Below are positions 15,926-22,090 of a stretch of 51,305 nt of DNA, piece by piece. Position 1 is the stretch's first letter, and every line of letters begins with the position of its first letter. The notes beneath the pieces are model-generated. The model saw only the letters and a list, made by a program, of their open reading frames with translations, did not search any database and was not told the origin of the DNA. The DNA is from a virus, in the IMG/VR virus record IMGVR_UViG_3300037882_001299, positions 1 to 51,305 of that record, one strand, 5' to 3'. Both the position numbers and the translations under genes were made by a program.

Positions 15926-16105
15926 TCATCCGCGTCCTCCTTTCGTTAGTTCTTCATAATGAAGCCTGCGATTGATTTCTTCGTCCGAGAATGTGAATCT
16001 GAACAGCGCATCTGCGTCTTGGCAGCCGGTAGAACAGTACACAACACGGGGTCTAGGGATGTTTACTTTAAGGGGTTTAAGGCACCAAGCGCAACAGCGG
16101 GTCAT
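15926..16105 (-). CDS. Small zinc-finger protein (59 aa)
   Basis: Starts at ATG 16105 and reads MTRCCAWCLKPLKVNIP, then VVYCSTGCQDADA, ending at TGA 15926. The CxxC and CxxxC pairs ~19 residues apart form a likely treble-clef or rubredoxin-like zinc finger, common in small phage regulators. Unlike most genes here it has a strong Shine-Dalgarno sequence (AGGAAGGAG, about 8 bases before the ATG). It follows the 63-residue gene with a 1-base gap. A possible 15-residue ORF with AAAGGAGG upstream overlaps its stop codon. Confidence 0.65.
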   Translation of the reverse strand: MTRCCAWCLKPLKVNIPRPRVVYCSTGCQDADALFRFTFSDEEINRRLHYEELTKGGRG

Positions 16106-16106
16106 C

Positions 16107-16298
16107 TCATTTCTCCTTCCTGTGGTCTATTATACCACAAGTGGGACATGGGGCAAGCTCGGTTCTATCCGAGAACACACAATCTGGCTGAAGTCCATAG
16201 AGGTACTCTGCCCACCTGTCATCCTTTACAATCAAATCCCGGGCCCCTCTCTGGATAGTTTTCCCTATCCTATCTACAAACCATTGGCTATCCTTCAC
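16107..16298 (-). CDS. Small zinc-binding hypothetical protein (63 aa)
   Basis: Begins MKDSQWFVDRIGKTIQRGARD, is mixed-charge helical, and contains one CPTCG knuckle near the C-terminus plus an upstream Cys (PDCVF) that may complete a metal site with IIDH. Its start overlaps the end of the 37-residue gene, and its end contains the Shine-Dalgarno sequence of the next gene, so three small genes form an operon. A TGGTATAAT box lies inside it at 16129-16137. Function unknown. Confidence 0.55.
   Translation of the reverse strand: MKDSQWFVDRIGKTIQRGARDLIVKDDRWAEYLYGLQPDCVFSDRTELAPCPTCGIIDHRKEK
16129..16137 (-). promoter_or_regulatory. Internal extended -10 (TGGTATAAT)
   Basis: Minus-strand TGGTATAAT inside the 63-residue gene, 23 bases before the ATG at 16105. 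It would give the zinc-finger gene its own transcript with its Shine-Dalgarno sequence in the leader. Confidence 0.5.
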
Positions 16299-16401
16299 AA
16301 GAAGTACACACAGAGTCCATAATAGAGATACGTATCTTCGTGGGTACAGGTCCGTCTAGTTCGGGTAAGTCAAAGTCTGGGATTGTTTCCTCTTCTGGCA
16401 T
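16288..16401 (-). CDS. Very small acidic protein, first gene of leftward operon (37 aa)
   Basis: ATG at 16401 (MPEEETIPDFDLPELDG), ending MDSVCTSCEG with a lone CxxC. A longer reading up to 16503 exists but extends over the promoter at 16429-16437, so the downstream ATG is preferred. It overlaps the 63-residue gene by 11 bases. This is the outermost gene of the leftward block. No function known. Confidence 0.45.
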   Translation of the reverse strand: MPEEETIPDFDLPELDGPVPTKIRISIMDSVCTSCEG

Positions 16402-16428
16402 AGGCTTTAAGTTAAATATAAGACTACT

Positions 16429-16437
16429 ATTATACCA
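16429..16437 (-). promoter_or_regulatory. Extended -10 (TGGTATAAT) at head of leftward genes
   Basis: Minus-strand TGGTATAAT, 27 bases before the ATG at 16401; the -35 region is poor. It marks the left edge of the divergent intergenic region. Confidence 0.5.
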
Positions 16438-17209
16438 CAGGCGTTCGTCTTCTACGAATCCTCCAAGCCAGTGTAATACGTTTAATAGAAAAAATGGTAA
16501 CAATTCTTATACGTATATAAATATATCTACGCGGCAACACCCCCTAGTCCCCCCCCCTCCAAACATCACATTGTACATCCTGTCAAGTACGTGCTATTAT
16601 ATGCATACCTATATACGCGCTCTGTATCGTGTGGCCTCTTATTGTGGGGGGTATACAGAGAATAGCCCACTATGGGGCTTATGTGTGTCTATGTGTACGC
16701 TCTATGCGTAGTATGGTATATAGATTGTATGTCATGCCGCGTACCACCATTGTATTTAAACAGGTGTGAGTTGCCCTATATCTACGGTCCTATATATATC
16801 TATCTATAATTATATCATAGTATACGTATACAGGCAAGGATATAATAACGTATTGGTGTATAGAGGTGCGCTGCTAGGCTTTGTGGTATATACATATCCC
16901 CACTAATGCCCCATACATATTGATACGTGATAGCCTACAATCAGAATAAAAAGCCCCATTTTAGCCTTACAGGTGTCACTTGCTAAGCCCTACAATGGAT
17001 TCTAAGCTCTTTTATATCCCCTACAGGTACCATGCATCCTTTATTCTTTTATAGGGGGCGCGTTATGCTTGTCCCTACTGTATGGGTTATCCACATACTT
17101 AGTATTGCGTTATAGAGGGGGCGCGGTATTATGTGTAGGTGGCCACGCGACGGCTACAATGGGGGATGTGCTTAATAAGTGCATCCTTTTATTATATAAA
17201 TAGTTCTTT
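16438..17209. other. Divergent intergenic region, candidate origin / early control region
   Basis: About 770 bases without a credible gene, where leftward late genes and rightward early genes diverge. It is AT-rich with many TATA steps and odd G-tracts. It holds a consensus DnaA box (17087-17095), two direct copies of an element like TTATAGGGGGCGCG (about 17050 and 17111), and several TACAAT boxes preceded by pyrimidine/GC steps (about 16933, 16992, 17154) that could be rightward -10 elements. Strand switch, AT-richness and the DnaA box together make it the best origin candidate; not proven. Confidence 0.5.
17087..17095 (+). promoter_or_regulatory. DnaA box TTATCCACA
   Basis: Exact match to the consensus bacterial DnaA-binding 9-mer, in the divergent intergenic region. 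The same word recurs at 17741-17749 (reverse) and 23268-23276. Confidence 0.6.
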
Positions 17210-17548
17210 ATGTCAATTAAACAAAAAATAGAGGTAGTGCGGGAATCGTGGACGTGGAATCATAAGCGGGATATTGTCATCATGGTGCTTATGGTGGCGT
17301 TGTATGGGCAAGTCAATATTGATAGGGTGCGCGAGTTGGTGGCTTTTGATGATAAAGTCGAGGCGACCGTGTGTGATATCTTATGTGAGCAGCGCAAGTG
17401 GGTAGATACTAGGGCAGCGGAAATCCTAGCGCAAAATATGCCTAGTCATACCCGCGAGGCACAATATACGGCGCTTATAGAGTTAAATGAGATGAGTACA
17501 GAGCTGGCAGGAACTTATACACACGCGTCTCTAAAGAGGGCGGAATAG
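17210..17548 (+). CDS. Hypothetical protein, first gene of rightward module (112 aa)
   Basis: Begins MSIKQKIEVVRESWTWNHKRD, with a hydrophobic segment (IVIMVLMVALYGQVNI, about residues 23-38) that could be a signal anchor or single membrane helix. A helical charged domain containing CDILCEQRKW follows. Family not recognised. No Shine-Dalgarno sequence; the leader before the ATG is TTATATAAATAGTTCTTT. Codon choice (GCG, CGG, GTG, CTA) matches the following ubiquitin-like module, so it may belong to it. Confidence 0.55.
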   Translation: MSIKQKIEVVRESWTWNHKRDIVIMVLMVALYGQVNIDRVRELVAFDDKVEATVCDILCEQRKWVDTRAAEILAQNMPSHTREAQYTALIELNEMSTELAGTYTHASLKRAE

Positions 17549-17585
17549 TGTGCTATAGTGAACAGGTACTAACTAATTAAATTAT

Positions 17586-17696
17586 ATGCAATTATACCAT
17601 CTATTGTACATCCTAGCCATCGGGCTAATTGTAGCAGTGGCGGGGGCGGTGGCGTTTGTCGATACTTGCGGGGTCCGCGAGGCTTGCGGCTACTAG
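17586..17696 (+). CDS. Tiny membrane peptide (36 aa)
   Basis: MQLYHLLYILAIGLIVAVAG followed by AVAFVDTCGVREACGY and TAG. One hydrophobic helix covers residues 5-24, followed by a short tail with two cysteines. The start context (TTATATGCAA) equals that of the ubiquitin-like gene at 18018. Small size keeps confidence modest, but the clean membrane profile and codon style argue for a real gene. Confidence 0.45.
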   Translation: MQLYHLLYILAIGLIVAVAGAVAFVDTCGVREACGY

Positions 17697-17730
17697 GTAC
17701 AGGGGGCGAGTGGACGCGCAACCTATACAT

Positions 17731-17767
17731 AAAACACACATGTGGATAACTTACACATGTGTGTTTT
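17731..17767 (+). terminator. 14-bp terminator hairpin containing a DnaA box
   Basis: Perfect 14-bp stem (AAAACACACATGTG with its complement, 9-base loop), with a T-run ending in TTTTCT. Part of the stem and loop (17741-17749) is TGTGGATAA, the reverse complement of the DnaA box. It ends the small transcript of 17210-17696. Because it begins with A-runs it can also act in the other direction. Confidence 0.75.
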
Positions 17768-17820
17768 CTATTGTGTATACTGTTTATAAGTGAGTAGCTA
17801 ATCGACTCACTAAAATAGCC

Positions 17821-17946
17821 ATGGTAATAAAACCAGTTATAGTGAACGGTAAAATGGTAGTAGAGATGCGGGGCAAGGTGCGAGGCGTATATACTTGCGT
17901 AGTGGACAAGACTAGAGGCAAGGTGCTGGCGCGATTGTGTAGTTAG
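17821..17946 (+). CDS. Tiny basic ORF (41 aa)
   Basis: MVIKPVIVNGKMVVEMRGKV then RGVYTCVVDKTRGKVLARLCS. Strongly beta-like alternation and basic, with the same codon style as the neighbouring module. It lies between the strong terminator and the hairpins upstream of the ubiquitin-like gene. No family known; could be a leader peptide. Confidence 0.4.
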   Translation: MVIKPVIVNGKMVVEMRGKVRGVYTCVVDKTRGKVLARLCS

Positions 17947-17955
17947 TGCATCGGT

Positions 17956-18004
17956 GCATCATCTCATTAGTGGGATGATGCGGCCGGTACGCTAACAAGT
18001 ACCG
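17956..18004 (+). promoter_or_regulatory. Two consecutive hairpins upstream of the ubiquitin-like gene
   Basis: The first is an 11-bp stem (GCATCATCTCA with TGGGATGATGC, loop TTAG, 17956-17981). The second is CGGTAC/GTACCG with an 8-base loop (17985-80 to 18004, first arm 17985-17990). They end 14 bases before the ATG at 18018. No U-run follows, so leader-mRNA structure or operator palindromes are likelier than termination. Confidence 0.5.
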
Positions 18005-18017
18005 ACTATATAGTTAT

Positions 18018-18266
18018 ATGCAAAAAAAAGCAAGTACCCGCTCTAGAGTTAGTAAGACAATGATTGTCACTGTTTCAAAGTTCGGTGATGACCCATTGAA
18101 TGTGACTGTACCAGTTGGTGCATCGGTTGCGGATGTGCTAGAGGCCGCGGGCATCGAGACATCGGGACGTGAGCAAACTTTTGTAGAGGGCGAGGCAGCA
18201 GAAGGGGGCGACATTCTAGAGAATGGTGACATACTTTCTATTGTGACACCAAAACAAGCGGGATAA
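18018..18266 (+). CDS. Ubiquitin-like beta-grasp protein (82 aa)
   Basis: The last 68 residues (from MIVTVSKFGDD, ATG at 18060) form a ThiS/MoaD/ubiquitin-type beta-grasp: strand 1 MIVTVSKF, strand 2 LNVTVPVG, a helix with ASVADVLEAAG, then ENGDILSIVTPKQAG. That last segment closely matches the GD-I-xIVTP block before the C-terminal glycines of ThiS/MoaD. It ends in Ala-Gly, not Gly-Gly, with nothing after the glycine, so no processing is needed. A basic 14-residue extension (MQKKASTRSRVSKT) precedes it if the ATG at 18018 is used. It would be adenylated by the E1-like protein at 20198 and passed to the E2-like protein at 18325; that is inferred from the operon. Confidence 0.8.
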   Translation: MQKKASTRSRVSKTMIVTVSKFGDDPLNVTVPVGASVADVLEAAGIETSGREQTFVEGEAAEGGDILENGDILSIVTPKQAG

Positions 18267-18324
18267 TTTAAAAGCCTAATTTATACAAGGGGCGCGGCAA
18301 TATCGCCCGTCCCTTTTATGTACT

Positions 18325-19383
18325 ATGATAAAACAAAAACAGGGCCTAGCGCCTACGGTTGCACTACCCCCGCAATTTGCGGACAAGTACAATCAATTAG
18401 TGCCATCGCCACAAAAGCTGGCAGAGATGGACCTAGCGGAATCAACGGACCGCCTTCTCAGTATACAATCTGACACTGGCGAATATACACGTAGGCTAGA
18501 AAGTCTTAAGCAAAAAGAACTAGAGGAAAAAGAAAAACAAGCCGCGCTTACGTTGGCACTTGAGACGGTGGACATCGCCCCGCACTTGTCACGGATGAAT
18601 AGAGAAAAAAAGGCACTTAGTAAGATACCACTATTAGAGTCAATTGAACTAGGGCGCGACTCTTTAAAGTTTCGCACTAAGGTACTCTTTACACCTATAC
18701 GAACCGGCGACGGTGAACGCACGAACGTGCGGCGGTGTATCGGGGCATTTGAGGTCCGGATTGACTTTTATGATTGTGACATCTATGTAAAAAACCTAAC
18801 TTTTGACAATAACATGACACGCCCACATTGGTCCGTGTATGAAGGGGGCAAGATATGTCAAGGGGAATGGGAAACGGTTTTAGTGGGACTCAAGAATGAT
18901 AGGGAACTAGCGGCGCTTGTAAATACAATGCTTGTATATCTACAGAGTACCGACGACGCGGCGGCGTTTCTGCCGTCCCATCACTGGCTAGTACATCGCA
19001 ATAATTCTGTACGTGATAGAGGCGGTGATATAGAGTTGCTAAGTGTAGGCGACACGGTGGTGATGGTGGCTAATGATTATGTTGACATCGGGGTGCGGGC
19101 GGTGATATCCGAGATACACGAACAGGGCAATAACTATAGACTCGCGGGTGGTAAAAATGCGCTGGGCGGCACATACGCTATCTCTAGCAGTCCGTGGATT
19201 AAAAAAGAAAGTGTAGCGAAAATAACAAAACTTGATTATAAGCGGGCAGTGATGATGCAATCTCTAGAGTACGTTAAAAGTAAGATAAAGCGGACGGGCC
19301 TAAAGAAACGCGAGGACATTATAAAAGAGCTAGACGCTGCCCCCGACGGGCTAACATCTACGCAAGTTAAGGAATTATTTTGA
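18325..19383 (+). CDS. E2-like ubiquitin-conjugating-enzyme-fold protein with C-terminal SH3-like domain (352 aa)
   Basis: Three regions are visible. Residues ~35-105 are coiled coil. Residues ~105-215 match the E2 (UBC) pattern: alternating strands (FRTKVLF, GAFEVRIDFYDCDIYV, KNLTF), then RPHWSVYEGGKICQGEW with His168 and a putative catalytic Cys178 in the G-x-I-C context, then a long helix (NDRELAALVNTMLVYLQ). Residues ~236-300 are beta-rich and SH3-like (LLSVGDTVVMVANDY). Prokaryotic E2-like proteins of this form accept a Ubl thioester from an E1. The gene ends in TGA at 19381-19383, next to the JAMM gene. A GC-rich hairpin about 18287-18317 precedes the start. Confidence 0.75.
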   Translation: MIKQKQGLAPTVALPPQFADKYNQLVPSPQKLAEMDLAESTDRLLSIQSDTGEYTRRLESLKQKELEEKEKQAALTLALETVDIAPHLSRMNREKKALSKIPLLESIELGRDSLKFRTKVLFTPIRTGDGERTNVRRCIGAFEVRIDFYDCDIYVKNLTFDNNMTRPHWSVYEGGKICQGEWETVLVGLKNDRELAALVNTMLVYLQSTDDAAAFLPSHHWLVHRNNSVRDRGGDIELLSVGDTVVMVANDYVDIGVRAVISEIHEQGNNYRLAGGKNALGGTYAISSSPWIKKESVAKITKLDYKRAVMMQSLEYVKSKIKRTGLKKREDIIKELDAAPDGLTSTQVKELF

Positions 19384-19385
19384 GT

Positions 19386-20201
19386 ATGATAGCAGAACTA
19401 ACACACAATGCATGGCACAAAATGCGGGCCTACGTTGACAATTGTCCGGATGAGATAAGCGGGCTAGGCAAGGTGGAAATCGTAGATGGTAACTTTTTGG
19501 TTACAGATATCGCAATCTTTGAACAGGTAGTAAGCGCGGCACATTCTGATATACCGGCGGCGGCACTTGCAAAGTTTCAAGTTGAGTTGATTAAAAAGGG
19601 TGAGAATCCTAAAGACTGGTTTTGCTGGTGGCATTCTCATGCTGCTATGAAAACTTTTCTCTCAGGTCGTGATACTGCCACCATCGACGAGTCAACCGAC
19701 TTTAAGATGATGCTATCAATTGTCACGAACCACGCGCACGAGTTTACATCACGTTTTGACTTGTATAGTCCGGTCCGTATGAAACAGGACGTACAAGTAC
19801 AAGTGCTAGAGGAAGAGGACGACGACATCATAAACGAGTGCAAGGCGGAAATCGCTAAAAAGGTATCTAAGCCAGCGCCTAGTGCATATTTAGGATACGG
19901 GCGAGGCGGCGATCATTCGCACAATCACGGCAAAACGCACAATTTTGGTTTTGAGAAAAAAGAGGAACACGAAAAGCTAAAGACACTAAGCATGCCCACA
20001 AAAACACGGCTTGACTTTGATGTTATGGTGGACCTAGAGCAATATAATGATGAGGTGGCCGGACTAGTCGAGGAAATCGCCAACGCACACGCGGCGGGCG
20101 ATATGACACTAGTCAAGATGCTACGTGATGAACTAGAAGACAAAAAGATAGACGGATTCTATGCGGGTTATGAGAAAAGTTATCCCAAAAAATTATCATG
20201 A
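19386..20201 (+). CDS. JAMM/MPN (JAB) metallopeptidase, probable Ubl isopeptidase (271 aa)
   Basis: Complete JAMM zinc site, numbered from ATG 19386: Glu23 (DEISGLG), His83 and His85 (WWHSHAAMKTF), Ser93 and Asp96 in the spacing H-x-H-x7-S-x2-D. The MPN core covers about residues 1-130. The C-terminal half contains an acidic stretch (LEEEDDDIINE), a His/Gly-rich loop (GDHSHNHGKTH) and a coiled-coil-like end. Known relatives remove or process ubiquitin-like proteins. A TTG at 19380 inside the E2 stop could also start the gene; ATG leaves a 2-base gap. The stop overlaps the next ATG (ATGA). Confidence 0.85.
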   Translation: MIAELTHNAWHKMRAYVDNCPDEISGLGKVEIVDGNFLVTDIAIFEQVVSAAHSDIPAAALAKFQVELIKKGENPKDWFCWWHSHAAMKTFLSGRDTATIDESTDFKMMLSIVTNHAHEFTSRFDLYSPVRMKQDVQVQVLEEEDDDIINECKAEIAKKVSKPAPSAYLGYGRGGDHSHNHGKTHNFGFEKKEEHEKLKTLSMPTKTRLDFDVMVDLEQYNDEVAGLVEEIANAHAAGDMTLVKMLRDELEDKKIDGFYAGYEKSYPKKLS

Positions 20202-20833
20202 TAGACTTTAAAAGACAAGTCGCCATGTTTGACCCGTCGAAACACGAGGCCGTACACGCGGTGATTGTGGGATGCGGGAATATAGGCAGCCATACGGCGC
20301 TTGCACTAGTTAGGATGGGAGTTAAAAGGTTTACACTAGTGGACTTTGATACCGTCGAGGGCCACAACCTAAGCAGTCAAGCGTACTCATGGCGCGACAA
20401 GGACAAGTATAAAGTGGACTGCCTAGAGCAGCACATACTGGCAATCAGTCCTAATACGCAAGTTAAAAAGGTGTACAAGGCGTACCAAAATGCCGGATTA
20501 TCACTCGCTAATGAAGTTGTAATTAGTGCCGTTGATTCTATGCAAACGCGGCGCGAGATATGCGAGATGCTGCCCCTTGATATGTTTGTTATAGATGGGC
20601 GGATGGGCGGCGGCCAAATTGAGGTGCATGCACAAAAGGTAAGCGAGTGGGGCGAGACTTTAAAAGTTGAGGGCGACGCGGACCCGTGCGGGGCTAGGTA
20701 TATATCATATACTAGTTACATCATCGCGGGGCTTATCGCTAACACCTTAAAGCGCTACCTACAGGGCGAACGCTATGCAAGTCGTACACTTATGCACACT
20801 AATACCTTAGAAATTATTAAAACAATGGTATGA
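20198..20833 (+). CDS. E1/ThiF-like Ubl-activating enzyme (211 aa)
   Basis: Compact ThiF/E1 adenylation domain. It has the nucleotide-binding glycine loop (GCGNIGS, residues 25-31), the acidic motif LVDFDTVEGHNLSSQ with Asp49, Asp51, Glu54 and Asn57, a later basic residue (Lys72), and AVDSMQTRRE with Asp113. The candidate catalytic cysteine is Cys164 in DPCGARYISYTSY. The usual Arg after the Asn (NLNRQ in ThiF) is Ser here. The domain is shorter than host ThiF/MoeB and similar to E1s of PRTRC-like cassettes. Its start overlaps the JAMM stop by 4 bases. Predicted to adenylate the Ala-Gly C-terminus of the 18018 protein. Confidence 0.85.
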   Translation: MIDFKRQVAMFDPSKHEAVHAVIVGCGNIGSHTALALVRMGVKRFTLVDFDTVEGHNLSSQAYSWRDKDKYKVDCLEQHILAISPNTQVKKVYKAYQNAGLSLANEVVISAVDSMQTRREICEMLPLDMFVIDGRMGGGQIEVHAQKVSEWGETLKVEGDADPCGARYISYTSYIIAGLIANTLKRYLQGERYASRTLMHTNTLEIIKTMV

Positions 20834-20834
20834 T

Positions 20835-20948
20835 ATGTATGAACGCGCAAAACTCATAGAGCAGTTAAAACTGCTACTAGATACAAAACCAGACAATAAA
20901 ATTAATCGCTTTGCACGCGGGCTACTGCTCGCACTGCTAGGCATGTAG
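20835..20948 (+). CDS. Tiny ORF closing the Ubl operon (37 aa)
   Basis: MYERAKLIEQLKLLLDTKPD then NKINRFARGLLLALLGM and TAG. An amphipathic Leu-rich helix, a short basic turn and a hydrophobic C-terminus. It starts 1 base after the E1-like stop, so it is probably translated with it. A strong terminator follows about 50 bases later. No family known. Confidence 0.5.
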   Translation: MYERAKLIEQLKLLLDTKPDNKINRFARGLLLALLGM

Positions 20949-20998
20949 TTTACCCTATATCTACCCTGTACCCCCGCAAGGCGCTACAGGCACATTAG

Positions 20999-21024
20999 GC
21001 ACACTTTAAACAGTGTGCTTTTTT
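20999..21024 (+). terminator. Rho-independent terminator of the Ubl operon
   Basis: Perfect 7-bp stem GCACACT/AGTGTGC with six-base loop followed by TTTTTT. Its stem resembles the other terminators of this module (17731 and 21599), all built from CACAC/GTGTG. Confidence 0.85.
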
Positions 21025-21099
21025 GTTTTTCGCGCGACACTCTCAAAAGTTGAGGCGGTCGCGCGGTATATAAAACCGCTTAATAAATAATATATAAAC

Positions 21100-21375
21100 A
21101 TGCGAAAAGTAACGCGGGAAATCGTGGCCGCTTTTGAGGCACGCGAGAAAAGGACGCGAGGCAATACGCGGACCGACGGCGAGACATTGTACCTATTCAA
21201 TAATGCCATCGCGCAATGGCGATATGATGGGCTTTATGTTACTACGGCCGGATGGGATACAGTGACTACACGCGAACGTTTAAACGGTATACGCGGGGTA
21301 TCGGTTACAAGGCATCGGGGCGAGTCACGTTTAAACGGGCAGCCATGGGGCGGCGAGTGGCGGCTAGTATCCTAG
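21100..21375 (+). CDS. Conserved small phage/plasmid-type protein (91 aa)
   Basis: MRKVTREIVAAFEARE, then GNTRTDGETLYLFNNAIAQW, GLYVTTAGWDTVTTRERLNG and RLNGQPWGGEWRL. The Trp-rich, Thr-rich pattern with TTRERLNGI resembles a small domain family widespread in phages (I recall it as DUF8033-like, from memory). Function unknown. It shares codon style with the Ubl module and is separated from it by a terminator. It ends 1 base before the next ATG. Confidence 0.65.
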   Translation: MRKVTREIVAAFEAREKRTRGNTRTDGETLYLFNNAIAQWRYDGLYVTTAGWDTVTTRERLNGIRGVSVTRHRGESRLNGQPWGGEWRLVS

Positions 21376-21376
21376 T

Positions 21377-21565
21377 ATGGCAAGACTATACGCGGAAATC
21401 ACCAGCGACAAGGGGGGGCGGGTAGTGGGCAAGAGCGGGGAAAAATACGTGCAAGTGCGATTTATGAACAAGAACAGAGATGTATACATCGCTGTTTGGA
21501 AGGGTGATGAGTTACTCATAACTAATCACGACGGCACACAGGAACTACAGAGGCATACAGCTTAA
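21377..21565 (+). CDS. Small hypothetical protein (62 aa)
   Basis: MARLYAEITSDKGGRVVGKSG, then strands YVQVRFMNK, VYIAVWKGDELLITNH. Looks like a small all-beta domain. It is translated directly after the 91-residue gene (gap 1 base), and a terminator follows 33 bases past its stop. It is probably the last gene of the imported-looking module. Function unknown. Confidence 0.55.
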   Translation: MARLYAEITSDKGGRVVGKSGEKYVQVRFMNKNRDVYIAVWKGDELLITNHDGTQELQRHTA

Positions 21566-21598
21566 ATAGCACAGCGCACAGGCGCACAGCAAACAAAG

Positions 21599-21621
21599 CA
21601 CACTTTACAGGTGTGTTTTTT
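21599..21621 (+). terminator. Rho-independent terminator after 62-aa gene
   Basis: Stem CACAC/GTGTG, seven-base loop, then TTTTTT. Marks the right edge of the 17.2-21.6 kb module. Confidence 0.75.
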
Positions 21622-21824
21622 GTGTCATAACTTATACCATACTTTTATAGATAGTCAAACAACTACGGACCATTGTCATGTATAAAGAGTTGTGCTACGG
21701 ACGCGGCTTACGGACGGGCCATACAAATATTTTATACCGATGACCCCACTCAAGGACCAACAAACGGACGGGGCGTTCGGGGAATTTTCATAATTAATTG
21801 ACATACAAGATTTTGTGTTGGGCA

Positions 21825-22036
21825 TTTGGAGAAAGGTCGTTTTTTAACTTGCCTTTGGGGAGAAAGATTGTTATACTAAACCAGCTCTAGTTTGGAGAAA
21901 ACCTTCTATTTGCCAACAAATATCATTACGTTTTGCGTTTCGAGTTGGTCCAAATGGAGAAATGGTGCTCTGGAGGAAAGCCGTTATTTGTTACGTAAAC
22001 AAGAGAAGCAACATCCCGTACCTCCTTTGGAGAAAG
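21825..22036 (+). repeat. Six interspersed copies of TTTGGAGAAAG
   Basis: Copies start at 21825, 21854 (TTTGGGGAGAAAG), 21891, 21954 (AATGGAGAAAT), 21970 (CTGGAGGAAAG) and 22026. Spacing is irregular (about 16-63 bases). Several copies are followed by T-rich text with TTATTTG or TTATAC. All are in the same orientation. Confidence 0.55.
21849..21877 (+). promoter_or_regulatory. Extended -10 promoter inside the repeat array
   Basis: TTGCCT, a 17-base spacer, TGTTATACT. The spacer carries repeat copy 2, so a protein binding the repeat would block or modulate this promoter. It points to the tRNA-like gene and replication genes. Confidence 0.6.
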
Positions 22037-22090
22037 TCAATATCTGGATTTGAAGGCTCTCACTTGGCCACGAGGTTATCGTGGCGTATG

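Larger units (their letters stand above)
21622..22090. other. 470-base intergenic region with interspersed repeats
   Basis: No credible gene. It contains a TTGACA hexamer at 21798, a promoter at 21849-21877, and six copies of a TTTGGAGAAAG-like word (21825, 21854, 21891, 21954, 21970, 22026) ahead of a tRNA-like gene. It may be a control region, an iteron array or a second origin candidate. Confidence 0.5.

Noticed and set aside
16340-16711. 123-codon plus-strand ORF across the divergent intergenic region
   Set aside because: Low-complexity Thr/Pro/Tyr composition, overlaps the leftward 37-aa gene and its promoter, no start context; looks like chance.
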